Positions 17,822-26,250 of a DNA stretch of 61,266 nt are shown here, in pieces; position 1 is the first letter of the stretch; each line of letters opens with the position of its first letter. The position numbers were made by a program, and so were the translations under genes. Location: assembly GCF_001463745.1 (NCBI RefSeq), contig NZ_BBWJ01000025.1, forward strand, positions 1 through 61,266, written 5' to 3'. The notes below the pieces were generated by a model that did not search any database, was not told the origin of the DNA, and saw only the letters and a program-made list of their open reading frames with translations. This DNA is from Aureimonas sp. AU22. GTDB lineage: Bacteria; Pseudomonadota; Alphaproteobacteria; Rhizobiales; Rhizobiaceae.

Positions 17822-18991
17822 TCAGAGCGTCGCGGCCGCGATGGCCGCTTCGAGGTCACGCCAGAGAAGATCCACCCCCTCCAGGCCGATATGCAGGCGC
17901 ACGGAGCGCGGATGGATGCCGAAGGCGACGGCGGAGTTCGGCTGCGCCGCCTGCGCCCGCACGATGGCGCCGGGCACCACGAGGCTCTCGTGGCCGCCCC
18001 AGCTGACCCCGAGCGAGAAGGTCGAGAGCGCGTCGGTGAAGCGCACCACGTCGACGCCTTCGCGGAACACGAAGGAGAACAGGCCCGACGTGCCGCGCAG
18101 CCCCAGCGGCAGGGCGTTGGCAAGGCCGGGATGCGAAACGCCCTCCACCGCCTCGTGGGCCTTCAGCCGCTGCGCGATCGTCAGCGCCGAAGCCTCGTGC
18201 GCCTTCATGCGGATCGGAAGCGTGCGCAGGCCGCGGATCAGGAGCCAGCCCTCGAAGGGCGACAGCTTGCCGCCGAGATAGGGATGGGTCTCGCCCCGGA
18301 TGCGCGCGACGAGGCTCGACGGACCCGCGACGACGCCCGCCACCACGTCGCTGTGGCCGCCGAGATATTTCGAGGCGGAATGCAGGACGAGGTCGACGCC
18401 GAGCGCGATCGGGTTCTGGAAGACCGGCGAGGCCCAGGAATTGTCGATCACGGTCATCACGCCGGCCTCGCGGGCGAGCGCCGCCAGCGCGCCGACGTCG
18501 TGCGCCTCCATCGCCCAGCTCGTCGGGCTTTCCATGTAGAAGAGCCGCGCGCCGGGCAGGGCCGCCTTCACGGCCGCCTCATCGAGCCCGTCGACATAGT
18601 CCACCCGGATGCCCATGCGCTTGGCGAAGGTCTCGAACAGGCGGTAGGCGTCGGGGTAGACGTTGCGGACCGCGAGGATGCGCTCGCCGGGCGACACGAA
18701 GGTGAGGACCGTGGAGGAGATCGCCGCCATGCCGCTGGCAAACGACAGCGCGTCCTCGGTGCCCTCCAGCGCGGCCACCTTCTCCTCGAAGATGCGCGTG
18801 GTCGGGTTCAGCCCGCGCGAATAGGCCGGACGCTGCTTGAGACCGCGATAGACCGCCTCCATCTCGGCATAGGACTCGAAGGTAAAGAGCGAGGTCTGCA
18901 CGATGGGCGGCACCACCGCCGCATAGGCGTTGGGCGCGTCGTGGGCCACGATGCCGGCCGCATGCTCCAACCAGTCCATCCCGTCGATCAT
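17822..18991 (-). CDS. PLP-dependent Cys/Met metabolism enzyme (cystathionine beta-lyase-like)
   Basis: The product is 389 residues, the usual length of the family. Seen are AYSRGLNPTT (substrate and phosphate contacts), the SGMAAISST cofactor loop, Asp183 in VIDNSWASPVF, and the Schiff-base lysine Lys208 in SASKYLGGHSD. It should catalyse a beta- or gamma-elimination on a sulfur amino acid or related compound in the cytoplasm. The gene overlaps the upstream GntR regulator by 4 bp and is followed 32 bp later by a sugar-type ABC importer. That context suggests a specialised substrate brought in by the importer rather than housekeeping methionine synthesis. Confidence 0.9.
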   Translation of the reverse strand: MIDGMDWLEHAAGIVAHDAPNAYAAVVPPIVQTSLFTFESYAEMEAVYRGLKQRPAYSRGLNPTTRIFEEKVAALEGTEDALSFASGMAAISSTVLTFVSPGERILAVRNVYPDAYRLFETFAKRMGIRVDYVDGLDEAAVKAALPGARLFYMESPTSWAMEAHDVGALAALAREAGVMTVIDNSWASPVFQNPIALGVDLVLHSASKYLGGHSDVVAGVVAGPSSLVARIRGETHPYLGGKLSPFEGWLLIRGLRTLPIRMKAHEASALTIAQRLKAHEAVEGVSHPGLANALPLGLRGTSGLFSFVFREGVDVVRFTDALSTFSLGVSWGGHESLVVPGAIVRAQAAQPNSAVAFGIHPRSVRLHIGLEGVDLLWRDLEAAIAAATL

Positions 18992-19692
18992 TGGGACATG
19001 TCCTTGATGTCTTCCTCGACGATGGCGAGGATCTGCAACGTCTTCTCCCGCGCGCCGGCCGGATCGCCGGCCCGGATCGCGTCGAACAGCTCGCGGTGGA
19101 ACGGAAAGGACCGGCGCGCGAAGTCCGGGCGGTCGAAGGGCTTCTCGAAGAAGAGCTCGAAGGCCTCCCGCATCTGCGCCAGCAACTGGCCGAACAGCGG
19201 GTTGCGCGTGGCATCGTAGATCGAGAGGTGGAAGGCGAGGTCCTCGCGCCCCGCCGTGCCCTTCTCCAGGTGCACGCGTTCCATCTCCTCCAACGTCGCG
19301 CGCATGGTCTCGATATCGGCCGCCTCGGCCCTGACGGCCGCGAGCATGCTGGCCTCGACCTCCAGTCCGCGCCGAACGTCGAGCGTGCGCAGGAGGCCAT
19401 CGCGCATCGGGCCGGGATCGAAGGACAGGGGCATGTGCACGGTCGCCGCCGAAATGCTCCGGCGCAGGAACGAGCCGCTGCCGCGCCGCGTCTCGACGAC
19501 GCCCAGCGCCTGGAAGTGACGCATCACCTCGCGCACCGTCGAGCGGCCGATGCCGAGCGCCCCCATCAGTTCGTGTTCCGTCGGCAGGCGCTCCGACGGC
19601 TTGAGACCGGCTTGCGCGATGTAGTCCGCGACGATGTCGATCGCGGCCCGCGTCCGGTTGGCGGGAGGGAGGCGGGCCAGCCCGTCGGTCAC
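18988..19692 (-). CDS. GntR family regulator, FadR/FCD subfamily
   Basis: The product is 234 residues: an N-terminal winged helix (SERLPTEHELMGALGIGRST, REVMRHFQALGVVETRRGSGS) and an all-helical C-terminal FCD ligand domain. The start is a GTG at 19692 with a GGAGGCGA ribosome site. It is the first gene of the PLP-enzyme/CUT1 transporter operon and overlaps the next gene by 4 bp. A perfect inverted repeat lies 34 bp upstream, so autoregulation and control of the whole operon by the transported compound are likely. Confidence 0.92.
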   Translation of the reverse strand: MTDGLARLPPANRTRAAIDIVADYIAQAGLKPSERLPTEHELMGALGIGRSTVREVMRHFQALGVVETRRGSGSFLRRSISAATVHMPLSFDPGPMRDGLLRTLDVRRGLEVEASMLAAVRAEAADIETMRATLEEMERVHLEKGTAGREDLAFHLSIYDATRNPLFGQLLAQMREAFELFFEKPFDRPDFARRSFPFHRELFDAIRAGDPAGAREKTLQILAIVEEDIKDMSQ

Positions 19693-19725
19693 GCTCGTCT
19701 CGCCTCCGCTTTTCCCGAACGATGT

Positions 19726-19741
19726 TGTCTGACAGCAGACA
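19726..19741. promoter_or_regulatory. Candidate GntR operator TGTCTG-N4-CAGACA
   Basis: A perfect 6-bp inverted repeat with a 4-bp spacer (TGTCTGACAGCAGACA) lies just upstream of the gntR-type gene that heads the PLP-enzyme/ABC operon. Size and location suit a FadR-type dimer. Confidence 0.6.
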
Positions 19742-19867
19742 TCATCACTTCAGTGCGGTCAACCGTCCAGCGAATCCAGACGGATACCCGCAAGCGTGAA
19801 AGGGGCGACCTGGTCCGGGCCGTCCCGTCAGCAGACCCACCGGGTCAGGCTTGCGACGTCGGGCACC

Positions 19868-20944
19868 TCAGAACGCGTAGCGCACGCCGCAATAGGGCAT
19901 CGTCTCGCCCATCCAGCCGAGCAGCTGGTCGAGCCACTGGCGCTTCCAGCCATGCCGGTAGCGGACGTTCGCCATGCCGTTCTCGCTGCGCTTTTCCTCC
20001 TGGATGTCGGGCCGCCAGAGAAAGGTCTCGGCCTTCGGGTGCCAGGACATGTTGAGGTCGTGCAGCCCCTCGTTGTGCGTCAGCATGATGACCTCGCACT
20101 TCAGCTGCGCCTTGGCCGCGGGCGTCAGCGCGTCGTCGATCTCTGCGAAGAGGCGCCGCCATTCCGCCTGCCAGCCCTCGTGGACGACCACGGGCGAGAA
20201 ATTGGCGTGGACCTCGTAGCCCGCTTCCACGAAATCGTTGATCGCGCGAATGCGCTCGTCCATCGGCGACGTGCGCACATCGACCAGTTTGGCCATCTCC
20301 GCCGGCATCAGCGAGAAGCGCACGCGCGTCCGGCCCTGCGGATCGTAGCGGAGAAGGTCGCGGTTCACGAACTTCGTGGCGAACGACCCTTTCGCATGCG
20401 GAAGGTCGCGGAAGGCGGCCACGAGGTCGCGCACGTTGTCCGACACCAGCGCGTCGACCGACAGATCGCCGTTCTCGCCGAGGTCGTAGACCCAGGCGCG
20501 GGGGTCGACCTGGTTCGGCGCCGCCTTGGGTCCGGTCGCCGCCGCGTGCTTGCGGATCGCCGCGATCACCTGCCCGACGTTGACGAACACGCTGATCGGG
20601 TTCGCGTAGCCCTTGCGGCGGGGGACGTAGCAGTAGGAGCAGGCCATGGCACAGCCGTTCGACGACGAGGGCGCGATGAAGTCGGCGCTCCGCCCGTTCG
20701 GGCGCATCTGCAGGCCCTTCTTCACTCCGAGCACCAGAACGTCCCGCTTCAAGCGCAACCAGTCCTCGGCCGACGCGCTGTCGCCGTAGAGCTGGGGAAT
20801 CCGCGTGTGGCTTTGGACCTCGACGCGCTCCGCGTCCGCAAACCGCGCGAGGATCTCGCGGCCACGCTCGAAGCCGAGCACGGCCGGCTCGAAATAGATC
20901 CGCTTCGGGGCGAGGAGCTGGGAAGGGCTTGGCATGCCTGCCAT
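19868..20944 (-). CDS. Spore photoproduct lyase family radical SAM protein
   Basis: The product is about 358 residues. The radical SAM cluster motif CAMACSYC (CX3CX2C) lies near residues 98-105, followed by the SPL-family stretch YVPRRKGYANPISVFVN. The N-terminus (PKRIYFEPAVLGFERGREIL) also matches the SplB-like family found in non-sporulating proteobacteria. The family builds a 5'-deoxyadenosyl radical; whether it repairs a DNA photolesion here is unknown, since this clade does not sporulate. Starts at 20965, 20944 and 20935 are all possible. It lies 99 bp downstream of a B12-binding radical SAM gene in the same direction. Confidence 0.87.
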   Translation of the reverse strand: MAGMPSPSQLLAPKRIYFEPAVLGFERGREILARFADAERVEVQSHTRIPQLYGDSASAEDWLRLKRDVLVLGVKKGLQMRPNGRSADFIAPSSSNGCAMACSYCYVPRRKGYANPISVFVNVGQVIAAIRKHAAATGPKAAPNQVDPRAWVYDLGENGDLSVDALVSDNVRDLVAAFRDLPHAKGSFATKFVNRDLLRYDPQGRTRVRFSLMPAEMAKLVDVRTSPMDERIRAINDFVEAGYEVHANFSPVVVHEGWQAEWRRLFAEIDDALTPAAKAQLKCEVIMLTHNEGLHDLNMSWHPKAETFLWRPDIQEEKRSENGMANVRYRHGWKRQWLDQLLGWMGETMPYCGVRYAF

Positions 20945-21043
20945 ATGGGGCCGTCGCCCCGTCATGCCTATGCGTTCACCGATCGGCCCGCCCGCTGGCT
21001 TCCTGCCAGGCGCCGCCGTCCGGTTGCGCGGGATGGGTTCCGG

Positions 21044-22807
21044 TCAGGCCGGTCGCGCCATCGGCCTCGCGCGGGCAAGACTGGCGCGCCCGCCGGTGGT
21101 CTGCGTGAACAGCTCGAGCGTCGCGTCGCCGTCCTCGCCGACCGGCGTGAGCGCTTGATCCATGTAGTTCGCAGCCTCCTTCGAGCGGGTGATCGCCACC
21201 GCGGCCACCACCAGCTGGACGATCGCCTTGGCCAGCGAGGCATGCTTGCGTGCGGTCTCCCAGGCGAACCGCGGCCAGAAGACAAACGCGCTTTCCCGGG
21301 CCATCTCGGGCCGCCGTTCCGAGGGATGCTTCAGCCGCAGGACCCCGCCCTGGAGGGGGTGGACGTTCTCGAGGCGCACGGTGGTGGCGAACGAGACGAG
21401 GATCTTCACGAGGCTGCCGACCGGAACGCCGGTCGCGACGGCGCGGCGCAGAAGCGTCCTTATATGAGCCGGCGTATAGTAGAGAGCCCAGGCCTCGCGA
21501 TAGATGGCTTCCCATTCCCCCTTCGTCATCTTCGGATGGGCCGTGCAGACATGCTCGACGTCGTAGATGTTGAGGTCGGGATCCATCGCGACGCCTTCGC
21601 GCCAGAGCGTCTGGTGGTCCTCGGAGCCGGGCAGCGGGGTCAGGCAGAAGAACTCGATGACGTCGAGCGGCAGTTCGCGCTGGATGATCGCGATGTCGCG
21701 ACGGATGCTTTCCGGCGTGTCGGCGGGAAAGCCGAGAATGTAGCCGGCCAGCGTGATGATGCCCTGCGCCTTCCAGTCGAGCAACATCCGCCGATACTCG
21801 GTGATCTTGTTCTGCCGCTTCTTGGCGTTGATGAGGTTGTCCGGGTTGACGTTCTCGAGCCCGATGAAGACGCGTGTCACGCCGGCCCGCTTCGACTTCT
21901 CCACGAAGTGCGGGATCTTGTGGCAGAGCGTGTCGACCTGGATCATCAGCCCGATCGGGATCTTCTCCACTTCGCGCAGGTGGATCAGCCGATCGAGGAT
22001 CGCCTCCCACTGGCGGTTGCGCGCGAAATTGTCGTCTGTGATGAAGAACTTCGAGATCCCCTGCGCCCAGTTCGTGCGCACGAGCCGCTCCACGTCGTCG
22101 GCCGAGCGGAAGCGCGACTTGCGGCCCTGGACGTTGATGATCGTGCAGAACGAGCACTGGTAGGGGCAGCCGCGCCCGGCATCGAAGCTCGAACTGAGGC
22201 CGAGCGTATGCTCAACATAGCGCTTGGGCAGAAACGGCGTCGGAGCCTCTTCGAGGCCCGGCAGGTCCTTCATGAAATCGTAGAGGGGCGCGAGCTGCCC
22301 GGACGCCGCATCCCGGATCACCCCGTCCAGCCGACCCTCGGCTTCCCCGGCGAAGATCGAGATGCCCATCTCGCGGCAGGCGCCAAGCCCGACCGCGTCG
22401 CCGTCCAGCATGGCAAGGCAGCCCGATACGTGGAAGCCGCCCATCGCCACCGGAACGCCTGCCTCGCGAAAGGGGCGCGCGATGTCGAGCGCCCTTGGAT
22501 ACTGGTTGGATTGAACACCCACCAGCGCGACCATGCCGAAGCCGCCTTGCTCGCGCAGCTGAGCGAGAAGCGCGGGGGTATCGATCCGCGTGTTGGTCTC
22601 GTCGATCACCACGATGTCGATGGCGATGCCCGGACCCAGCACCTCCCGGTCGGCGCAATCGGCGGCGATGCCGTAGAGGGCCGCCAGCGAGTTCGAGGGT
22701 ATCATCCCGCGCCACCAGCGGATCACGTAGCCGTCGTCGTCGTAATGCGAGGGCTTGATGAGGATGAGTTGGAAGCGCGGCTGAGGGGAACTGCGTGTGA
22801 CCGACAA
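21044..22807 (-). CDS. B12-binding domain radical SAM protein of unknown substrate
   Basis: The product is about 587 residues from a TTG at 22807 that has AAGGA 7 bp upstream; a GTG at 22873 gives 609. The N-terminal half is a cobalamin-binding-like Rossmann region (DIVVIDETNTRIDT, MVALVGVQSNQYPRALDIARPF). Then come the CX3CX2C cluster (GRGCPYQCSFC, Cys214, 218 and 221), the TIM barrel and an extended C-terminus ending before residue 587. The family holds methylases and ring-modifying enzymes, and I cannot assign a substrate. It is upstream of the SPL-family gene and probably cotranscribed with it. The absence of the cobalamin-ligating DxHxxG motif means B12 binding should be checked. Confidence 0.85.
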   Translation of the reverse strand: MSVTRSSPQPRFQLILIKPSHYDDDGYVIRWWRGMIPSNSLAALYGIAADCADREVLGPGIAIDIVVIDETNTRIDTPALLAQLREQGGFGMVALVGVQSNQYPRALDIARPFREAGVPVAMGGFHVSGCLAMLDGDAVGLGACREMGISIFAGEAEGRLDGVIRDAASGQLAPLYDFMKDLPGLEEAPTPFLPKRYVEHTLGLSSSFDAGRGCPYQCSFCTIINVQGRKSRFRSADDVERLVRTNWAQGISKFFITDDNFARNRQWEAILDRLIHLREVEKIPIGLMIQVDTLCHKIPHFVEKSKRAGVTRVFIGLENVNPDNLINAKKRQNKITEYRRMLLDWKAQGIITLAGYILGFPADTPESIRRDIAIIQRELPLDVIEFFCLTPLPGSEDHQTLWREGVAMDPDLNIYDVEHVCTAHPKMTKGEWEAIYREAWALYYTPAHIRTLLRRAVATGVPVGSLVKILVSFATTVRLENVHPLQGGVLRLKHPSERRPEMARESAFVFWPRFAWETARKHASLAKAIVQLVVAAVAITRSKEAANYMDQALTPVGEDGDATLELFTQTTGGRASLARARPMARPA

Positions 22808-22963
22808 GGTGAGTTCCTTGGGTTGGACCGAGCGAACCGTGGTCGGGCGGGTCGGCCATGACCTTAGGAACACTTCCCGCCCGAAACGTGGCGGGCGGGA
22901 CCGAAGGCTCCGGGCCGCCGTGGCGATCGGGCCACGCCCCGGTTCACCCCCTGGCGCCGCGGA

Positions 22964-24103
22964 TCATCCCCGTGTTCTCGACGCCGCCTGTTCCAGGAAG
23001 AAGCGGAGCATCTCGCGCGATGCGTCGGGACCGGCAGGATCGGCATGGGACCCGGCGCCGTCGCCGCCCGACCAGGCATGCGCGAGGCCCTCGATCCGCC
23101 AGTGTTCCCGCGGCTGTGTCCGGCCGCCACCGGGCAGCGTCGTGCGCGTGAAGTCCCGTCCGTTCTCGGTGCCCGTGATCCTCTCGCCGGAGCCATGCCG
23201 AGCCGCGTCGAGACCCGCGATACGCTCGCCGTTCGCCGGATGGACGGTCGTGTCGCGGGCGCCGTGAAGGATGATGGCGGGCACGCGCGGCGGCATGGCG
23301 CCGTTCGCCCCCGCCTTGCCGGTGCGCATCACGGCCAGCGCCGTTGCGACGTCGCGGGCGCTGGCATGCGGCAGGCCGGAATGGATGCCGACGGCCGCGA
23401 AGAGGTCGGGCCGCGTCGATCCGAGAGTGGCGGCCATCGCACCACCCGCCGACAGGCCTGCCGCAAAGATGCGACGGCGGTCGACGGCATGACGGCGGGC
23501 GATGTCCTCGACGATCCCCGCCACGATCGCGGGCTCGCCGGTCCCGCCGTCCTGGTGCGCGGGGTCGAACCAGTTCCAGCAGAGATTGGGATTGGCCGAG
23601 CGATCCTGCTCGGGATAGGCGACGAGCACGTTGGCCTCCTCGGCGACCACGTTCATCCGCGTGCCCCGCGCGAAGTCTTCCGGGTTCTGCGTGCAGCCGT
23701 GCAGCATCACCACGAGCGGGCGCGGCCCCTTGGCCTCGGCCGCCGGCACGTAGAGACGATAGGCGCGTCGCCCGGCCGGACCCTCGTGCACAAGGCGGGC
23801 GAACTCGGCCCCGCGCGGCATGTCCGGCGAAGGCTCCGCCGCCCGGCCGGGATGGATCGGAGCGTGGGGTGCAAAGCGCGGCCGGGTGCGCAACGTCGGC
23901 TCGCTCGCCGGCGGCTTGCCTCGTGCCGGTTTCACCGCCTCGACCGTCAGCTCGATCGTCGGCCCACGCAAACCGTCCGGCGCGCCGGCGACCGGTCGGG
24001 AGGCCCCGCCCAGGCGCTCCTGGATCAGCGCCGTGGCGTCCGACAGGCGCCGGGAGAGAACGAGGCGTTGCGCCTCGGCCAGGAAGGGAAGGGAACGGAC
24101 CAT
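22964..24103 (-). CDS. PHB depolymerase family (LpqC-like) esterase
   Basis: The product is 379 residues from the ATG at 24103, which has AGGA 7 bp upstream. A linker of about 90 residues precedes an alpha/beta-hydrolase domain with the oxyanion region LVVMLHGCTQNPEDFARGT, the nucleophile motif GLSAGGAMA, and a late LAHAWSGG supplying the catalytic histidine. This is the short-chain polyhydroxybutyrate depolymerase/feruloyl-esterase-like family. No clear signal peptide is seen. A ribbon-helix-helix regulator gene sits 48 bp upstream, an arrangement that suggests a shared transcript. Confidence 0.88.
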   Translation of the reverse strand: MVRSLPFLAEAQRLVLSRRLSDATALIQERLGGASRPVAGAPDGLRGPTIELTVEAVKPARGKPPASEPTLRTRPRFAPHAPIHPGRAAEPSPDMPRGAEFARLVHEGPAGRRAYRLYVPAAEAKGPRPLVVMLHGCTQNPEDFARGTRMNVVAEEANVLVAYPEQDRSANPNLCWNWFDPAHQDGGTGEPAIVAGIVEDIARRHAVDRRRIFAAGLSAGGAMAATLGSTRPDLFAAVGIHSGLPHASARDVATALAVMRTGKAGANGAMPPRVPAIILHGARDTTVHPANGERIAGLDAARHGSGERITGTENGRDFTRTTLPGGGRTQPREHWRIEGLAHAWSGGDGAGSHADPAGPDASREMLRFFLEQAASRTRG

Positions 24104-24151
24104 GCGGTTTTCCTGCAACAAGAGGCCTGGAGACGAGCCGGACCGGGCCCG

Positions 24152-24568
24152 TCAGTGAATGCGGTCGGCGAGGGCGGCCTTGACCGCCGCACTGGCCTGG
24201 AGGCCCCCGAGAACGGTGATCGACCCGATCGTCTCGCGGGCGAGCTCCGCGGGAACGTCGTCGTCGAAGGTCGCCAGGCCGAGCACGCGGACGTGGAGGA
24301 TCCGGCCCGCCGTCTTGGCGCCTTCGAGGTCGGCCCGGGTGAAGCGGCGCAGTCCGAGTTCGAGCGTCAGCCGCTCGGACGATCGGCGCAGCTCGGCGTC
24401 ATGGGCGTCGAGATGCTTGCGGATGGCGGTGCGGATGACGTCGCTGCGGTTCGCGTAGAACCCTTCGCGCACCAGGAGGTCGATGCGTCCGAGATCGACA
24501 TATCCAAGGTTCAGCGTCAGCTTCTCGCTGTCCCCGGCGCGTTCCTGTCCGACGGCCTTCTTCGGCAT
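24152..24568 (-). CDS. CopG-type ribbon-helix-helix regulator
   Basis: The product is 138 residues. The ribbon-helix-helix core lies near residues 15-53 (SEKLTLNLGYVDLGRIDLL then YANRSDVIRTAIRKHL). The remaining C-terminal half is a family-specific extension (VLGLATFDDDVPAEL) of unknown function. Proteins of this type bind operators as dimers through a beta strand. It is upstream of the PHB-depolymerase-like gene, which it probably regulates together with itself. Confidence 0.85.
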   Translation of the reverse strand: MPKKAVGQERAGDSEKLTLNLGYVDLGRIDLLVREGFYANRSDVIRTAIRKHLDAHDAELRRSSERLTLELGLRRFTRADLEGAKTAGRILHVRVLGLATFDDDVPAELARETIGSITVLGGLQASAAVKAALADRIH

Positions 24569-24935
24569 GCCCCGACTTTCCCATTATGCATCCAAGTGGA
24601 TGGTAAATGGATGTTCCGGGTTCTGCGCACAAGAGGCGAGGGGCACGGGATCGATGGTGCGACCGAGTGCCGCTGAAAGTCGGCTCGCGGGATCCCCGCC
24701 GACACACGAGGCATCGCCGATGACCGCTCCCCCAGCGCTCCCGTCTCCCGCCCCGACGGTGCCAGACCTGCCGGCCGATCGACCGTTCGTCGGATGCGAG
24801 GTCCCGGACGCAGGCACTTCCTCCGTGCGGCGATGGTGCCGGAACTGGTGGATGAGCCGGGTTCGTTTGCCAGGACCCGCTGCGGAACCATTCGCGGTGA
24901 AGCCAGCTTCGTGATGCACCACGGAGACACACGTC
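24569..24935. other. Divergent promoter region with few visible signals
   Basis: This 367-bp stretch separates the minus-strand CopG-type regulator from the plus-strand SDR. No coding frame is convincing. The only clear structure is the CATCCA/TGGATG repeat set at 24589-24613. Confidence 0.5.
24589..24613. promoter_or_regulatory. Candidate ribbon-helix-helix operator: CATCCA-AG-TGGATG plus a second TGGATG
   Basis: A perfect 6-bp inverted repeat with a 2-bp spacer (24589-24602) is followed by another TGGATG at 24608-24613, just upstream of the CopG-type regulator gene. Short repeated half-sites in this spacing are typical of ribbon-helix-helix operators. Confidence 0.45.
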
Positions 24936-25940
24936 ATGACCGACACCAACCGCCGCACGTTTCTGGCAGGCGCCGCCCTGACCGCAGGCGCCGCCGTCAC
25001 GCTCGCCTCGAACACGGCGGCGTCCGCTCAGTCGGGCGGCGGCGGCGGCGCGTCGGAGCCGACCGCCCCGGCTGCCGCGGGCTATCCGAAGCCCCCGTAT
25101 CCGACCGACATGCAGCCCTGGCCGGGGCTGGCCTCGCGCATGAATCCGCGTCCCGACCACGGCGAGACGAGCTACAAGGGCTCCGGCAAGCTGGCGGGCA
25201 AGAAGGCGCTGATCACGGGGGGCGACAGCGGCATCGGCCGGGCCGCCGCCATCGCCTATGCCCGCGAGGGCGCCGACGTCGCGATCAACTATCTTCCCGC
25301 CGAGGAGCCCGACGCCAAGGAAGTCGTCGCGCTGATCGAGGCGGAAGGGCGCAAGGCGGTCGCGATCCCCGGGGACCTGCGTTCGGAGGAATTCTGCCGC
25401 AGCCTGATCTCGCAGGCCGCGGACCAGCTCGGCGGCCTCGACATCCTCGTCAACAACGCGGCTCTCCAGCAGACCCGTCCCTCGATCGCCGAGATTTCGT
25501 CCGAGCTCTTCGACGACACGATGAAGACCAATGTCTACGCCCCGTTCTGGCTGACGAAAGCCGCGCTGGAGCGCATGGAAGCGGGGGCGGTGATCGTCAA
25601 CACCTCGTCAGAACAGGCCGGCAACCCGTCACCGGAGATCATGCACTACGCGATGACCCGCGCGGCGGTTCTGAACTTCACCAAGGGGCTGGCCAAGGAA
25701 CTGGCGCCGCGTGGCATCCGCGTCAACGCGGTCGCGCCGGGACCGTTCTGGACGCCGCTCCAGGTTTCGGGCGGGGCGACGACGGAGAAGCTGCGCACCT
25801 TCGGCGGCGATTCGCCCATGGGCCGCGCCGGCCAGCCGGCCGAGATCGCAGCTCTCTACGTCGCCGCGGCCGACCCGCTGCTGAGCTATTCCACGGGCCA
25901 GATCTTCGGATCGACGGGTGGCAACGGCCAGCCGGCCTGA
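24936..25940 (+). CDS. SDR family oxidoreductase with Tat signal and an altered catalytic lysine
   Basis: The product is 334 residues. A twin-arginine signal (NRRTFLAGAA) ends near residue 31. The dinucleotide motif TGGDSGIGRA begins near residue 94, NNAA follows at about 173, and Ser224/225 and Tyr238 are in place. The usual YxxxK is YAMTR: Arg242 replaces the catalytic lysine. The long proline-rich N-terminal extension and general layout resemble the YghA/glucose-ribitol dehydrogenase group. Export by Tat suggests a periplasmic enzyme loaded with cofactor before export. The Lys-to-Arg change may lower or alter activity; the substrate is unknown. Confidence 0.88.
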   Translation: MTDTNRRTFLAGAALTAGAAVTLASNTAASAQSGGGGGASEPTAPAAAGYPKPPYPTDMQPWPGLASRMNPRPDHGETSYKGSGKLAGKKALITGGDSGIGRAAAIAYAREGADVAINYLPAEEPDAKEVVALIEAEGRKAVAIPGDLRSEEFCRSLISQAADQLGGLDILVNNAALQQTRPSIAEISSELFDDTMKTNVYAPFWLTKAALERMEAGAVIVNTSSEQAGNPSPEIMHYAMTRAAVLNFTKGLAKELAPRGIRVNAVAPGPFWTPLQVSGGATTEKLRTFGGDSPMGRAGQPAEIAALYVAAADPLLSYSTGQIFGSTGGNGQPA

Positions 25941-26250
25941 TGCGAGAGCGGGGCGCCGGAACGGTGCCCTTGCCGTTCCGCGATCCGGCCGTATCGCGGC
26001 GGCCCGCGTTCGCATGAGGGAGCAGATGCCGCGCTGGCGGTCTCGGGCACCGCGCCTTGGTCGCTGCAGTTGGCTGGGGGGAGGGACCGAAACGCCGGGA
26101 CTGGAACCCCACACCGCGGGATGGGCGTGGCCGGCGAAGGAAGAAAGTTCCCTTCCGCTCCGATCGGCGCAATCGCGTTCCTTGGAGAAGCCGGGACCCA
26201 TCGCCCATATCTCACCCATCGGATCGATCCCCGTCCAAAGGACAAGTCGC
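25941..26250. other. Intergenic gap upstream of the amino-acid transporter operon
   Basis: No reliable coding frame, hairpin or known riboswitch is seen. An AAAGGA ribosome site sits immediately before the next start, and the rest presumably holds its promoter. Confidence 0.45.

Noticed and set aside
15483-18281. 932-residue plus-strand frame opposite the ABC transporter operon
   Set aside because: Low-complexity charged translation with no domain; the minus-strand frames match binding-protein, permease and lyase families.
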